Under the pieces are notes generated by a model that searched no databases, had not been told where the DNA came from, and saw only the letters and a list, made by a program, of their open reading frames with translations. From positions 1-64,000 of the forward strand of contig JANYEA010000096.1 in NCBI GenBank assembly GCA_025363385.1: 64,000 nt of DNA, in the 5' to 3' direction. The position numbers and the translations under genes are program-made. Positions 1 to 8,144 of the stretch are shown piece by piece. Each line of letters opens with the position of its first letter. Within the stretch, counting starts at the first letter, position 1. This DNA is from Bacteroidota bacterium. GTDB taxonomy: Bacteria > Bacteroidota > Bacteroidia > Chitinophagales > Chitinophagaceae.

Positions 1-101
1 ATCTCCTTGATGATGTCAAACATCTCTAACTCGCTTCTCCGCTTATAGGGTTGGCTACTTTTGGGACTTTGTTTAGGTTTTTTTTGCACTTTTACTGCCA
101 T
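1..101 (-). CDS. N-terminus of an unidentified basic protein (cut by window start)
   Basis: An open frame reads leftward from an ATG at 101 and runs off the window. Only 33 residues are visible, beginning MAVKVQKKPKQSP and rich in Lys, Gln and Ser, then reaching a more ordinary stretch (SELEMFDIIKE). There is no stop and no recognisable domain. It lies in the mobile-element region that ends at the serine recombinase, so it could belong to that element. The family cannot be named from this fragment, and the frame could be fortuitous. Confidence 0.35.
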   Translation of the reverse strand, partial: MAVKVQKKPKQSPKSSQPYKRRSELEMFDIIKE

Positions 102-341
102 TCTGAATAGTTTTTTGACAAGCTATTTCAGGACTAGACATGGATTTTCCAAATAGTCTTAAAATATTAAATGTAAAAAACAAGACTATTAGTATCATTT
201 AGACACAGATAATACTTAAATATACATAATTGTGAATATTAAGACTTTAGGTTATTCTTTAAAATATCATGTAAATGCAGATTATATAAAATAAAATGCT
301 TTTTGGGAATATTTATTTTAAATACCCTCTACCCATTACCT

Positions 342-614
342 ATGACATTACAACAAGCAGACCATATAGCCTCTCATTATTCTTATCTAATAGGTAGAAA
401 TTTCATGCACCAACGTTATGGTACTTGTGAAATTCATACTGTTGACCCATTTCGTTTGGATGATTTATCATATACCGTGGTATTGAAGTACGATGTATTT
501 AGACCGCCATGTATATCCGAGTTTTTTGGGCACCAATCAGTAAGAAAAAGATTACTTGAATACCTTCTTGAAAATAAAATAGAATTCAACCCTAAGCGTT
601 TTGGCTTGGAATAA
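342..614 (+). CDS. Hypothetical protein, 90 aa
   Basis: A short open frame starting at the ATG at 342 (MTLQQADH) and ending in TAA. A longer version from a TTG at 303 is possible, but the extra 13 residues look like untranslated leader. The product is a small mixed-composition protein with no signal peptide or membrane helix, and it is not recognised. It sits alone in the mobile-element region, with a hairpin terminator about 100 bp after its stop. Function unknown; likely but not certainly a real gene. Confidence 0.5.
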   Translation: MTLQQADHIASHYSYLIGRNFMHQRYGTCEIHTVDPFRLDDLSYTVVLKYDVFRPPCISEFFGHQSVRKRLLEYLLENKIEFNPKRFGLE

Positions 615-711
615 TTCATAATACACAATTGTGTCCTAAAATTGGATTTTTCAATTTTCGAGGATATTTATAACATATATAGTTTCAAACCATATTTTCA
701 TAAAAAAGACC

Positions 712-741
712 CCTCGGTATTTCTATACTGAGGTTTTTTTT
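712..741 (+). terminator. Rho-independent terminator after the 90-aa gene
   Basis: A 9-bp stem, cctcggtat against atactgagg with one G-T wobble, has a 4-nt ttct loop and is followed by eight T residues. It lies about 100 bp beyond the stop of the hypothetical gene ending at 614. Confidence 0.7.
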
Positions 742-1172
742 ATTACAAAAGTTATTTCCAAATCACTTCAATATAACCATACTTTATAAAATCTAATTTT
801 AAGCCATATTTAGGCCTAGAATTATGTTTTGGACAAAATTATGCATCTAAGGAAATTGAAACGAATCCTTGCCTATTTCCTGGCCCCTGACCAGGCATGC
901 TGAGTAAATACCCGCCTCCCTACAGCCCTAACTCCCCTATGTTTTATGTCAGTATGATTTGGCGATTAAAAAATTCTTGGCAAAAACTGAAAATTAGTTT
1001 GATGCCGACCCCTTTTTGAAAAAAATATTTTTTTAGAATTTCTGGACTATTTTTTGACGATGGCGTACCTTCATTAGCACGTTTTAACTTTTTCATTCAT
1101 GCCTCAAATTAACCAATACAAACGTGCGAACACCATACCCTGCATCAAATACATCGCCTCTTGCTCACAAAA
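742..1172. other. Intergenic stretch, nothing firm
   Basis: This is the AT-rich space between the terminator at 712-741 and the end of the helicase-like gene read on the minus strand. The only open frames are trivial, for example a 25-codon one from an ATG near 1098. No repeat, tRNA or convincing promoter was seen. Confidence 0.4.
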
Positions 1173-3857
1173 TTAATATCTATTTACCCGATAATGTACA
1201 TCATCATACAATGTTGGCAAATCGTCATGGTGACTTGTTGCAATCATAATTAACGCATCGTGACATCTTAAGCAATTTTGCAAACGGCTATTGAGTTTAT
1301 AGCCTCGAAGAATATATTCCTCTTCGGCAAACATGTCCTCATAGATTTTTCCATGGGTTGTAAACTCCGCAATTCTTTCAGCTTGTTCTGAATCATATCC
1401 AGCTTGCATATAAATTTCAATGGCACGTTCCTTGGAAAGCCTAGGATTGTTCAATGTTGAATTGTATAATACCTTTGCTTCAACTCGACTTATGCCTTTG
1501 GCCTTTGATAGATTATCATAAACATTCAAACCAATATTGGTCTTGAAAAGCTTGTCGATTATCTGGGCATTGCTACTGATAATATCCACTTCAACCATGT
1601 AGTATGGCGTATAATGATTCCTTAGTTGTTTGGAAACTTTGGTGGCGATGTTATACTCACGGTGGTTTTTATATGACTTTTTAAATCCACTCATGTGCCC
1701 TGCGATATGCAAACTGGCCATGCCTAACAAATACCATTTGTGGTGTTGTTTTTGGCTTTCCAACGAATACTCAATCAAGCGTAATTTGGAAGTAATGCTG
1801 TCATCCTTGCATAAGGTATTCAAAAGCTTTTGCAATTTAACTTCCAATTGGCTCTCTTGTTCTGACGTTGGCTGAAATGATAGATTTCTATAGACATATT
1901 CCAATGTATGGCGGAAATACTTTTTGATTGCTCTACTTTTCATCATGATATCCAAATCATTATTCTGAAGAATCCTTCGAGACACTTGCGCAACTGTTAT
2001 TTCAGCAATTGTAGCAATTGCTTGTATATAATCATCTTTTACCTTGACAGCTAATGCGCTGTACATTTCTATGGATTGAAGTATATTTTCATCCATCATA
2101 TCTGATTTAACGAGGTCGACAACGTACATAGTTTCAATGAAAAAAACTGCATTTTGGAAGGTGGAATCCCAACGCAAATTTGATAGGAAAGTTTTGCTCA
2201 GGCTTCCTTTTCTTATGGCTATGGCTTGCATATTATCCGAAGTATGATATTGCACCAAATCAACCATCTCATAGTATTGGTCGCTATCATGATATTTCTT
2301 TTTTTGAACGATTTGACCAACCAAGTCTAACTTTTGACCAAATTCATTGAAATTCAATCTGCCTTGAGTATTTGCATCAATGAATGTTTTAATTATTGTT
2401 ACCAAATCATCATAGCGCCTGACTTTTCTAATTCTTTCATTCAAATATTCATTGTCACACATTTGTGAAACATAAGCAGCTGCATAGGCTATTAATAAAT
2501 TCGTACCAAAGCCATTATAATCTTCGTTATCGCCTTGGATGTTGTTTAAAACATATTGAGTATTTTCTTTGAGTTTGGTTGGCTCCATACTTTGCAAATT
2601 CATTACCATATCGCTAATGGTGAGTCCCGATGGGATGATAATACCATCGTCTCTATAATCAATTGTTGCAAGAAAACCGTAATCCCGAAGATGCTTGGCC
2701 AATTCCTCTGTACCATTATATGTTTGCTGCCTAAGTATTTTTGGTAAGTGTTCAATAACTACAATGGTGTGATTAATTTCACCATCATAAGGTAATCCAG
2801 TTAACTGATTTAAAGTATGCTTGTCAAATTCAGTCAAGAATTCGTCATCTGAAATATTTGTTTGTTTGTCAAACCTATCATAAAATATGGCCGCATGATG
2901 CACCTTACCTCGAACCCTGCCATATGCTTGAACGATATCGGGAATGTACCGACCATCAGTCATGCTTTTTTCATTGCTTATGATTCCCACACTTGCATCT
3001 ACTGGGAAATCGTATCCTGTTATGAATTTGGTACTCATTATAAATAAGTCGTTATCCAAATTCAAAACATTACTCATATCCATATTTTCAGCATCCTTGA
3101 ACATTTGTACTTTAACGGCCAAATGTTTGCCAACCAATGGTTGTGTAGCTATGTCTTCGAATTGCAGAAAGTATTTGTAGACTTTGGCGTCATTAGAAAA
3201 CAACACCACTTTACGGCCCATGCTTAACTCATTGGATACCCACTCTTGATATTGGCGGTAATGTTGAATGGTAATATCTTTTAGAGGTTCATTCTTTCTT
3301 CTTATTTCGATTTGTTGAATGCTATTTCTTAAGCAAATAGGCAAGTCTATAAGATGGTATACGGGTGTTGCTGTTGATAGCGTGAAGAAAATCTCCCAAT
3401 CATTAAAAACTATGTGATTAAAATCAGACAAAGCTTTGCGATAATCAGCTTCGGCTGCAATATGGCACTCATCGATGAATAACGGAATCTTCTTTATCTG
3501 ATTAAAAAGGTTTTCATTGGTCTTGGCCATCATTAAAATCTGGTCTGGGGTTGTGTTGAGAATGAAATGTTGATTGCTATCCAACATTTCCGAAACGTTA
3601 TTCCATCTGTTTCGACTCTTCTCGTAGATAAAAAAGTTATTTGGATTTTCGTTCTGTTGTTCTTTTGATGCTATCATCCCTGTGTAGGGGCTGATGATAA
3701 TAACGGTTTTGCCTTTAAGATTTAATATGGCACTTGTTCCTCCAATACCGCAAGAGCCTTTGATGATGAGCTTGTGGCGGGAGAAATCTGATATAGCGGA
3801 TAACGCTTGTGTGTGATTACCGATGAAATCATCGATTTCGATTAATGTAGGTTCCAT
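1173..3857 (-). CDS. SF2-type DEAD/DEAH helicase-like protein with aberrant P-loop
   Basis: An 894-aa soluble protein with a superfamily-2 layout. The motif I region is KGSCGIGGTS (residues 33-42), motif II is DECH (129-132), motif III is STATP (161-165), and the motif VI-like sequence is QAYGRVRG (310-317). About 550 residues of unassigned sequence follow. In motif I the P-loop lysine expected before Thr-Ser is glycine, while a lysine precedes the first glycine, so ATP binding may be altered or inactive. It ends about 1 kb before the recombinase module and is probably element cargo for replication, transfer or defence. The ATG at 3857 is the only good start. The leader contains three tandem hairpins. 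Helicase-fold membership is well supported by motif order; the exact role is unknown. Confidence 0.8.
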   Translation of the reverse strand: MEPTLIEIDDFIGNHTQALSAISDFSRHKLIIKGSCGIGGTSAILNLKGKTVIIISPYTGMIASKEQQNENPNNFFIYEKSRNRWNNVSEMLDSNQHFILNTTPDQILMMAKTNENLFNQIKKIPLFIDECHIAAEADYRKALSDFNHIVFNDWEIFFTLSTATPVYHLIDLPICLRNSIQQIEIRRKNEPLKDITIQHYRQYQEWVSNELSMGRKVVLFSNDAKVYKYFLQFEDIATQPLVGKHLAVKVQMFKDAENMDMSNVLNLDNDLFIMSTKFITGYDFPVDASVGIISNEKSMTDGRYIPDIVQAYGRVRGKVHHAAIFYDRFDKQTNISDDEFLTEFDKHTLNQLTGLPYDGEINHTIVVIEHLPKILRQQTYNGTEELAKHLRDYGFLATIDYRDDGIIIPSGLTISDMVMNLQSMEPTKLKENTQYVLNNIQGDNEDYNGFGTNLLIAYAAAYVSQMCDNEYLNERIRKVRRYDDLVTIIKTFIDANTQGRLNFNEFGQKLDLVGQIVQKKKYHDSDQYYEMVDLVQYHTSDNMQAIAIRKGSLSKTFLSNLRWDSTFQNAVFFIETMYVVDLVKSDMMDENILQSIEMYSALAVKVKDDYIQAIATIAEITVAQVSRRILQNNDLDIMMKSRAIKKYFRHTLEYVYRNLSFQPTSEQESQLEVKLQKLLNTLCKDDSITSKLRLIEYSLESQKQHHKWYLLGMASLHIAGHMSGFKKSYKNHREYNIATKVSKQLRNHYTPYYMVEVDIISSNAQIIDKLFKTNIGLNVYDNLSKAKGISRVEAKVLYNSTLNNPRLSKERAIEIYMQAGYDSEQAERIAEFTTHGKIYEDMFAEEEYILRGYKLNSRLQNCLRCHDALIMIATSHHDDLPTLYDDVHYRVNRY

Positions 3858-3896
3858 GTTTGCTGCTTTTTAACATGTGGTCTTATTTGGGCTGGA

Positions 3897-3956
3897 CTGC
3901 TGGGAAGCAGCCGCAGGGTCTTTTAAGCCCTGCGCCCAGATGCCTTTCTGTGGCAT
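3897..3956. repeat. Three tandem hairpins upstream of the helicase-like gene
   Basis: Three short perfect stems follow one another: ctgct/agcag with a GGGA tetraloop (3897-3910), cgcaggg/ccctgcg (3912-3934), and atgcc/ggcat with a 7-nt loop (3940-3956). They are markedly GC-richer than their surroundings and begin 40 bp upstream of the ATG at 3857. They could form a structured 5' leader, a primase or single-strand initiation site, or a transfer origin. The sequence alone cannot decide. Confidence 0.5.
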
Positions 3957-4702
3957 ATAAATAAGTATACAGGATAAACACAAAGAATCAAGTCTATCTT
4001 GAAAAAACAGGAAAATATTTTTTTTGAACGTTAATTTTCAATAAGAATTATGAATTAATCATCCGAAGTGAACTTTCCCAGATTATTTTGTGGCAATTAA
4101 GCAAAAACAACGATTTTGATAAAATTGATGCTGTTTTGAAGAAATTATTTTGCTCAGCATTTGGCAGGTATTATATAAATAAGATAGGCAGAATGCGGAG
4201 CAAATTGTGCAACCAATGAGAGATATATTATAAGATGTTCTGTAGGCTGGAAGCCCTATAAAATAAGCATCATGCCACCTTTGGCTAGAGTAATAAATAT
4301 GAGAATTGAAAAAATATTTTAAATAAACATTCCATCCAACTTGCATTTACAAAAAACCGTTTGTAATTTTGTCTTAGCTTCAGCCACAAAATAAGGCTGC
4401 TGGTTCAAACCCAGATTTATTTTAGAAATAACGAATATTCTTCGGAGCCTGACGGTTCTAAAATAAAATTATTTACCGTTCGGTTTATTTTCAACTTCAA
4501 TATGGTTAAATAAAGAACATCACTAGGGCTGTAATATTATGCCCCATAATCAACAGTTTACTATTATAACCTTCGTCTAGGTCATCGGCATGTACATTTT
4601 CTTTAAATGACTTTGTATAAATTGTATTAGACGGGTCTCGTTATGACCTAAAAAGAATAATTCTCAGCCCCGAAAAAAAAATGAGAAAAGGGGTACGAGG
4701 TT
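3957..4702. other. Long non-coding stretch left of the recombinase operon
   Basis: About 750 bp separates the hairpin cluster from the first recombinase-operon gene. An 87-codon open frame on the minus strand (4083-4346) is Cys/Tyr-rich, has no neighbour support and is not accepted as a gene. The stretch contains the 12-bp inverted repeat at 4416-4467. It may hold the promoter of the recombinase operon and possibly element-internal binding sites. Confidence 0.4.
4416..4467. repeat. 12-bp perfect inverted repeat with 28-nt spacer
   Basis: tttattttagaa at 4416-4427 is the exact reverse complement of ttctaaaataaa at 4456-4467. A second small inverted pair (acggt/accgt) overlaps the right arm, so alternative folds are possible. 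It lies about 240 bp upstream of the first recombinase-operon ORF, in position to bind a regulator or the recombinase, or to act as a structured leader. Confidence 0.45.
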
Positions 4703-4864
4703 ATGGTTTCAACCGAAACAGCTAAAAAAATATTAAATAAAAACGGTAAATCTTACACCGAAGAACAAGTGAAGAAAATAAAAGAGCTCTTTGAGCTCTG
4801 GGCGAAACAGGAATATAATAATTATAAAAAAAACAAACAACATGAAAAACGTAATAATATATAA
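4703..4864 (+). CDS. Small helical protein preceding the serine recombinase, 53 aa
   Basis: An open frame from the ATG at 4703 to the TAA at 4862-4864 encodes a short, highly charged, probably all-helical protein (MVSTETAKKILN, then EEQVKKIKELFELWAKQEY). It overlaps the recombinase start by 23 nt in another frame, which suggests translational coupling. Small ORFs of this composition directly ahead of serine recombinases are, to my memory, common in Bacteroidetes mobile elements. By position it could be an accessory or directionality factor, but that is inference; no catalytic motif is present. Confidence 0.6.
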   Translation: MVSTETAKKILNKNGKSYTEEQVKKIKELFELWAKQEYNNYKKNKQHEKRNNI

Positions 4865-6377
4865 AAGAGTAAGTACAGAAGAACAAGCAGAAAATGGGTA
4901 CAGTCTAGGTGCTCAAGAAGATAAATTAGTTAAATATTGTTCTTTAAGAGGAATCAATATTCTTGAGAAGTTTACAGATGACTTTTCAGCATGGAATGGA
5001 TTTGACCGTCCATCTTATAATAAACTAAAGGCATTTATAAAGGCAAACAAAGGAAAAGTAGATGGCATTTTATTTACTCAGTGGTCAAGATTTTCAAGAG
5101 ACAGTAGAGAGTCATATAATGAAATCAAAAGACTCAAAGATTTGGATATTGTACCAAACGCAATTGAACAATGGATAGATTTCACAATACCTGAAAATCA
5201 ATATTTGTTAGCTTTTTATTTAGCGGCACCACAAGTTGAGAATGATAGACTATCTGATAGAACTAGGGTTGGAATGAATCATGCTTTAAAACAAGGCAGG
5301 TGGTTATGGAAGGCACCATATGGATATAAAAACAATAAAGAAACAAAGTTGATTGAAGTTGATGAAAATGCTGCTGAAATTGTTCGAGAATCATTTCAAT
5401 TATTAGAAACAGGTCTATTTAATGCTGAAGATGTTAGAAGAAAAATGAAGTTTAAAGGACTAACTCTTACAAAACAGGCTTTTTTGACTATGCTTCAAAA
5501 TGTGTTATATATTGGTAAGATTCACATTCCTGCATTTAAAGATGAAGTTGAAGTGGTTGTAAATGGCCTTCATGAAGGAATCATTGACGAGATAACTTTT
5601 GAAAAAGTGCAGTTTGTCTTGAATGGAAAAAAAAAATCCTATAAAGGAATAACAAAGTGTACCGAAACTCCATTAGTGGGCCTGTTATACTGTCCTATTT
5701 GTGACAGGCCCATGACTGGCAGTGGTTCTAAAGGTAATGGTGGAATCTATCACTATTATCACTGCCAAAGAAAGTATGGTTGTAAAAATGCAATTTCAGC
5801 CAAGGATGCAAATTTAAAATTCACAGAATACATAAGTGGTTTTCAACCTGAGCCAGAAGAAGTTGAGTGTTATAAAATTATTCTTGAAGATGAGTTTAAG
5901 ACAAGCGGTTCAGATAGAGAAATTGAAAAAGGAAAACTGAAATTAGAAATTAATAGATTAGAGGAAAGCTTAAACAAAGCTGCTGTTAAAAATATTGATG
6001 GGGTTATTGATGATAATAGATACCAGAAAGTAAAATCTGAGCTAGAAGATAAAAAAAATGAGATGGCTGTTAAGCTTATCGGTCTTAACACATTAGCACC
6101 AGAGTTCAGTACTTATATTATAAATTCAACAATGCTGATATCTAATTTGAGTGGATTTTATCAAAATTCAACATCCGATATTCAAAAAAAGATAGCTGGT
6201 TCGATATTCACTGATAAAATATACTTTGAAAATAATAATTATCGAACCACGAAATTGAATGAGGCTATCGAGCTGATAGAGGCTATGGGTAAGGGTTTAA
6301 ATAAAAACTGCCTCACAAAAAATGTGAAGCAGTCTAGTGTGGCTCCCCAATCAGGACTTGAACCTGAGACCCTCTGA
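4842..6377 (+). CDS. Large serine recombinase (site-specific integrase)
   Basis: A 511-aa large serine recombinase. The resolvase domain (about 1-150) carries the nucleophile in YKRVSTEEQ (Ser11) and the SRFSRDSRE arginine region. A Recombinase domain (about 155-265) and a zinc ribbon near 285-320 (CPICDRPM plus later Cys residues) follow, then a Lys/Glu-rich coiled coil and C-terminal tail. I chose the ATG at 4842 over a TTG 51 nt upstream because the family begins right before the first beta strand. The last twelve codons lie inside the oppositely oriented tRNA-Asn, so its C-terminus (VAPQSGLEPETL) is tRNA sequence in translation. This marks tRNA-Asn as the probable integration site; the recombinase lies at the element's right edge. 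Confidence 0.93.
   Translation: MKNVIIYKRVSTEEQAENGYSLGAQEDKLVKYCSLRGINILEKFTDDFSAWNGFDRPSYNKLKAFIKANKGKVDGILFTQWSRFSRDSRESYNEIKRLKDLDIVPNAIEQWIDFTIPENQYLLAFYLAAPQVENDRLSDRTRVGMNHALKQGRWLWKAPYGYKNNKETKLIEVDENAAEIVRESFQLLETGLFNAEDVRRKMKFKGLTLTKQAFLTMLQNVLYIGKIHIPAFKDEVEVVVNGLHEGIIDEITFEKVQFVLNGKKKSYKGITKCTETPLVGLLYCPICDRPMTGSGSKGNGGIYHYYHCQRKYGCKNAISAKDANLKFTEYISGFQPEPEEVECYKIILEDEFKTSGSDREIEKGKLKLEINRLEESLNKAAVKNIDGVIDDNRYQKVKSELEDKKNEMAVKLIGLNTLAPEFSTYIINSTMLISNLSGFYQNSTSDIQKKIAGSIFTDKIYFENNNYRTTKLNEAIELIEAMGKGLNKNCLTKNVKQSSVAPQSGLEPETL
6300..6333 (-). terminator. Terminator of tRNA-Asn, inside the recombinase reading frame
   Basis: On the minus strand, an 11-bp stem with one wobble (actgcttcaca / tgtgaggcagt) and a 5-nt T loop is followed by a T run, starting 7 nt after the tRNA-Asn CCA end. 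The same bases are codons of the recombinase C-terminus on the plus strand. Confidence 0.7.
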
Positions 6378-6416
6378 TTAACAGTCAGATGCTCTAACCA
6401 ACTGAGCTATTGAGGA
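6340..6416 (-). tRNA. tRNA-Asn (anticodon GTT)
   Basis: A complete cloverleaf on the minus strand. The acceptor stem is TCCTCAA/TTGGGGA with one wobble, followed by the D arm and an anticodon stem TCTGA/TCAGA with loop CTGTTAA (anticodon GTT). The T arm is TCAGG-TTCAAGT-CCTGA, the discriminator is G and the CCA is encoded. The tRNA is intact although the recombinase gene overlaps its 3' half by 38 nt. It is the likely attachment site of the element to the left. Confidence 0.97.
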
Positions 6417-6498
6417 ATTTCCCGTTTCAGATTTCTCGTTAACGGGCAGCAAAAATAGGGAAAAATGTATTTAAACAAAATTTAGAGTAAAAAATATC

Positions 6499-6852
6499 CT
6501 ACCAATTTAAAAATCCACCCGCCTGAATACCCAAATAAATGCCATCTGGGCGGGTTTCTATGGGGTAAGTTTTTAGGTAATAGCCTTCTCCACTTGAGTT
6601 TCGGCCGTTTTCGAGCTTAAATCGGTAACGATGCAGCGGACAAACAATATTTCCTGTAGCATCTACAAATCCATTGGCCATAACCCCACCTGCATGCGGA
6701 CATTTATGGGCACATGCATAAACAGTTCCCTCAAATTCTGATAATGTGATGGTTTTGCCGGCAACTTCCATGATGGCCAAACGATTTGTTTGCCAGGGAA
6801 TGGTTTCTGCGTTTTCGGCTATTTTATGCCAGTGATACTTCTTTTCCGACAT
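6499..6852 (-). CDS. Rieske [2Fe-2S] domain protein
   Basis: A 117-aa protein that is essentially one Rieske domain. The two cluster-binding boxes are CPHAGG (Cys51, His53) and CPLHRYRF (Cys71, His74), the CxH-x17-CxxH pattern of Rieske ferredoxins. There is no signal peptide or membrane helix, so it is a soluble electron-transfer protein like the ferredoxin component of ring-hydroxylating or nitrite-reductase systems. No oxygenase partner is adjacent. It lies 8 bp downstream of hflX on the same strand and may be co-transcribed with it. The fold is certain; the partner is unknown. Confidence 0.9.
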   Translation of the reverse strand: MSEKKYHWHKIAENAETIPWQTNRLAIMEVAGKTITLSEFEGTVYACAHKCPHAGGVMANGFVDATGNIVCPLHRYRFKLENGRNSSGEGYYLKTYPIETRPDGIYLGIQAGGFLNW

Positions 6853-6860
6853 AACAGTAC

Positions 6861-8048
6861 TTAATAAAGCATGGTTTTATAGGGGTAGCGTACCTTATAC
6901 TGGGCCCGAATCCTATCTAACATCATTTCCCTTAACTCGTCTATATTTTGCTTCTCTATGGCTGAAACAAACACACAATTATTTTCAGTTGCGTGATTCC
7001 ATTTATCTTTTAAATCCTGTAGTAATTCCTGCTTCACATGGTCTTCCAACCAATCATCAAAGGTTCTTTCTTCGTACATGTCCATTTTATTAAACACCGT
7101 AAGGATTGGCTTTTCAAAGGCTTTCAGCTCTTGCAGGGTTTTGTTTACCACACCAATTTGTTCTTCGTATTGAGGATGAGAGATATCCACTACGTGCAAA
7201 AGAATATCCGCTTCACGCACTTCATCCAATGTGCTTTTAAAACTCTCTACCAGGTGATGGGGCAACTTTCTGATAAAACCAACAGTATCGCTCAATAAAA
7301 AAGGCGTATTCTCAAAAACTACTTTTCGGGTAGTAGTATCCAGGGTTGCAAACAATTTGTTTTCTGCAAACACATCACTTTTGCTCAAAAGAGTCATTAT
7401 GGTACTCTTGCCCACGTTGGTATATCCTACCAATGCCACTCGTATAAATTCACCCCTTTCTTTGCGCTGTGTAAATGCCTGTTTATCGATCTCGCCTAAA
7501 CGCTTACGCAATAATGAGATCTTATCTTTAATGATACGTCGGTCTGTCTCAATTTCTGTTTCCCCGGGGCCCCTGGAACCAATTCCGCCACCCTGGCGTT
7601 CTAAGTGCGTCCACATCCCTTTTAAACGGGGCAGTAAGTATTGATATTGAGCCAGTTCTACTTGAACTTTTGCCTGGGATGTACGGGCTCTGGAAGCAAA
7701 AATATCCAGGATTAGATCGCTTCGATCGATAATTTTTACACCTACTTCCTTTTCGATATTTAATAATTGTGATCCGGTTAATTCATCATCAAAAATAACC
7801 AGCGTAACATTTTTACCTCTGCAATAATCTTTTATTTCTTCTAGTTTACCCTTTCCCACAAAGGTTTTGCTATCTGGGCGTGGTAAACGTTGTGTAAATC
7901 TTTTGATGGTAGTAGCACCTGCAGTTTCTGCCAAAAATGCCAATTCATCAAGGTACTCTGTTACCTGTTCCTGTGTTTGTTCTTGCTGAACCAGTCCTAC
8001 TAAAACGGCTGTCTCTACTCCGGTATACGCTTGTTTTTTCTCAATCAA
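6861..8048 (-). CDS. hflX: GTPase HflX, ribosome-associated
   Basis: A translational GTPase of the Obg/HflX group, which in other bacteria rescues or splits stalled ribosomes. The visible order is the N-terminal HflX domain (ETAVLVGLV), the glycine-rich linker (RQGGGIGSRGPGETEIE), G1 GYTNVGKST, the G3 region DTVGFIRKLP, and G4 NKMD. I chose the TTG at 8048 (MIEKKQAYTG, 395 aa). A longer frame from an ATG at 8102 would begin inside the terminator hairpin of the upstream gene, and a TAccTTTG -7 box (8066-8073) lies between the two candidates. The leader is then very short. It is followed closely by the Rieske gene. Confidence 0.93.
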   Translation of the reverse strand: MIEKKQAYTGVETAVLVGLVQQEQTQEQVTEYLDELAFLAETAGATTIKRFTQRLPRPDSKTFVGKGKLEEIKDYCRGKNVTLVIFDDELTGSQLLNIEKEVGVKIIDRSDLILDIFASRARTSQAKVQVELAQYQYLLPRLKGMWTHLERQGGGIGSRGPGETEIETDRRIIKDKISLLRKRLGEIDKQAFTQRKERGEFIRVALVGYTNVGKSTIMTLLSKSDVFAENKLFATLDTTTRKVVFENTPFLLSDTVGFIRKLPHHLVESFKSTLDEVREADILLHVVDISHPQYEEQIGVVNKTLQELKAFEKPILTVFNKMDMYEERTFDDWLEDHVKQELLQDLKDKWNHATENNCVFVSAIEKQNIDELREMMLDRIRAQYKVRYPYKTMLY

Positions 8049-8065
8049 CTTGTAAACTATTTTGG

Positions 8066-8073
8066 CAAAGGTA
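8066..8073 (-). promoter_or_regulatory. Bacteroidetes -7 box upstream of hflX
   Basis: TAccTTTG on the minus strand matches the Bacteroidetes TAnnTTTG consensus. No clear -33 partner is seen at the usual distance. Its position, after the preceding gene's terminator and 17 nt before the TTG at 8048, supports the shorter hflX start. Confidence 0.35.
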
Positions 8074-8093
8074 ACTTTTAAATGGGCTGCTAT

Positions 8094-8124
8094 AAAAAAC
8101 AAAAGAGGCCCAAAAGCCTCTTTT
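8094..8124 (-). terminator. Terminator after the outer-membrane protein gene
   Basis: A 9-bp perfect stem (aaaagaggc / gcctctttt) with a 6-nt loop is followed on the minus strand by a run of six T. It lies 20 bp after the stop of the 246-aa outer-membrane protein and separates it from hflX. Confidence 0.75.
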
Positions 8125-8144
8125 CTAAATATAGGTATGAGCGT

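Noticed and set aside
4083-4346. 87-codon open frame on the minus strand
   Set aside because: Composition is Cys/Tyr-rich with no domain, no neighbour and no good start context; it lies in a non-coding stretch.
4395-4415. tRNA-like T-arm (ctgg-TTCAAAC-ccag) next to the inverted repeat
   Set aside because: Only a 4-bp stem and no other tRNA arms nearby; it does not match the tRNA-Asn end either, so it is not accepted as the partner att site.
8049-8102. Upstream ATG at 8102 as the hflX start
   Set aside because: It lies inside the terminator stem of the preceding gene and adds residues unlike the family; the TTG at 8048 fits better.
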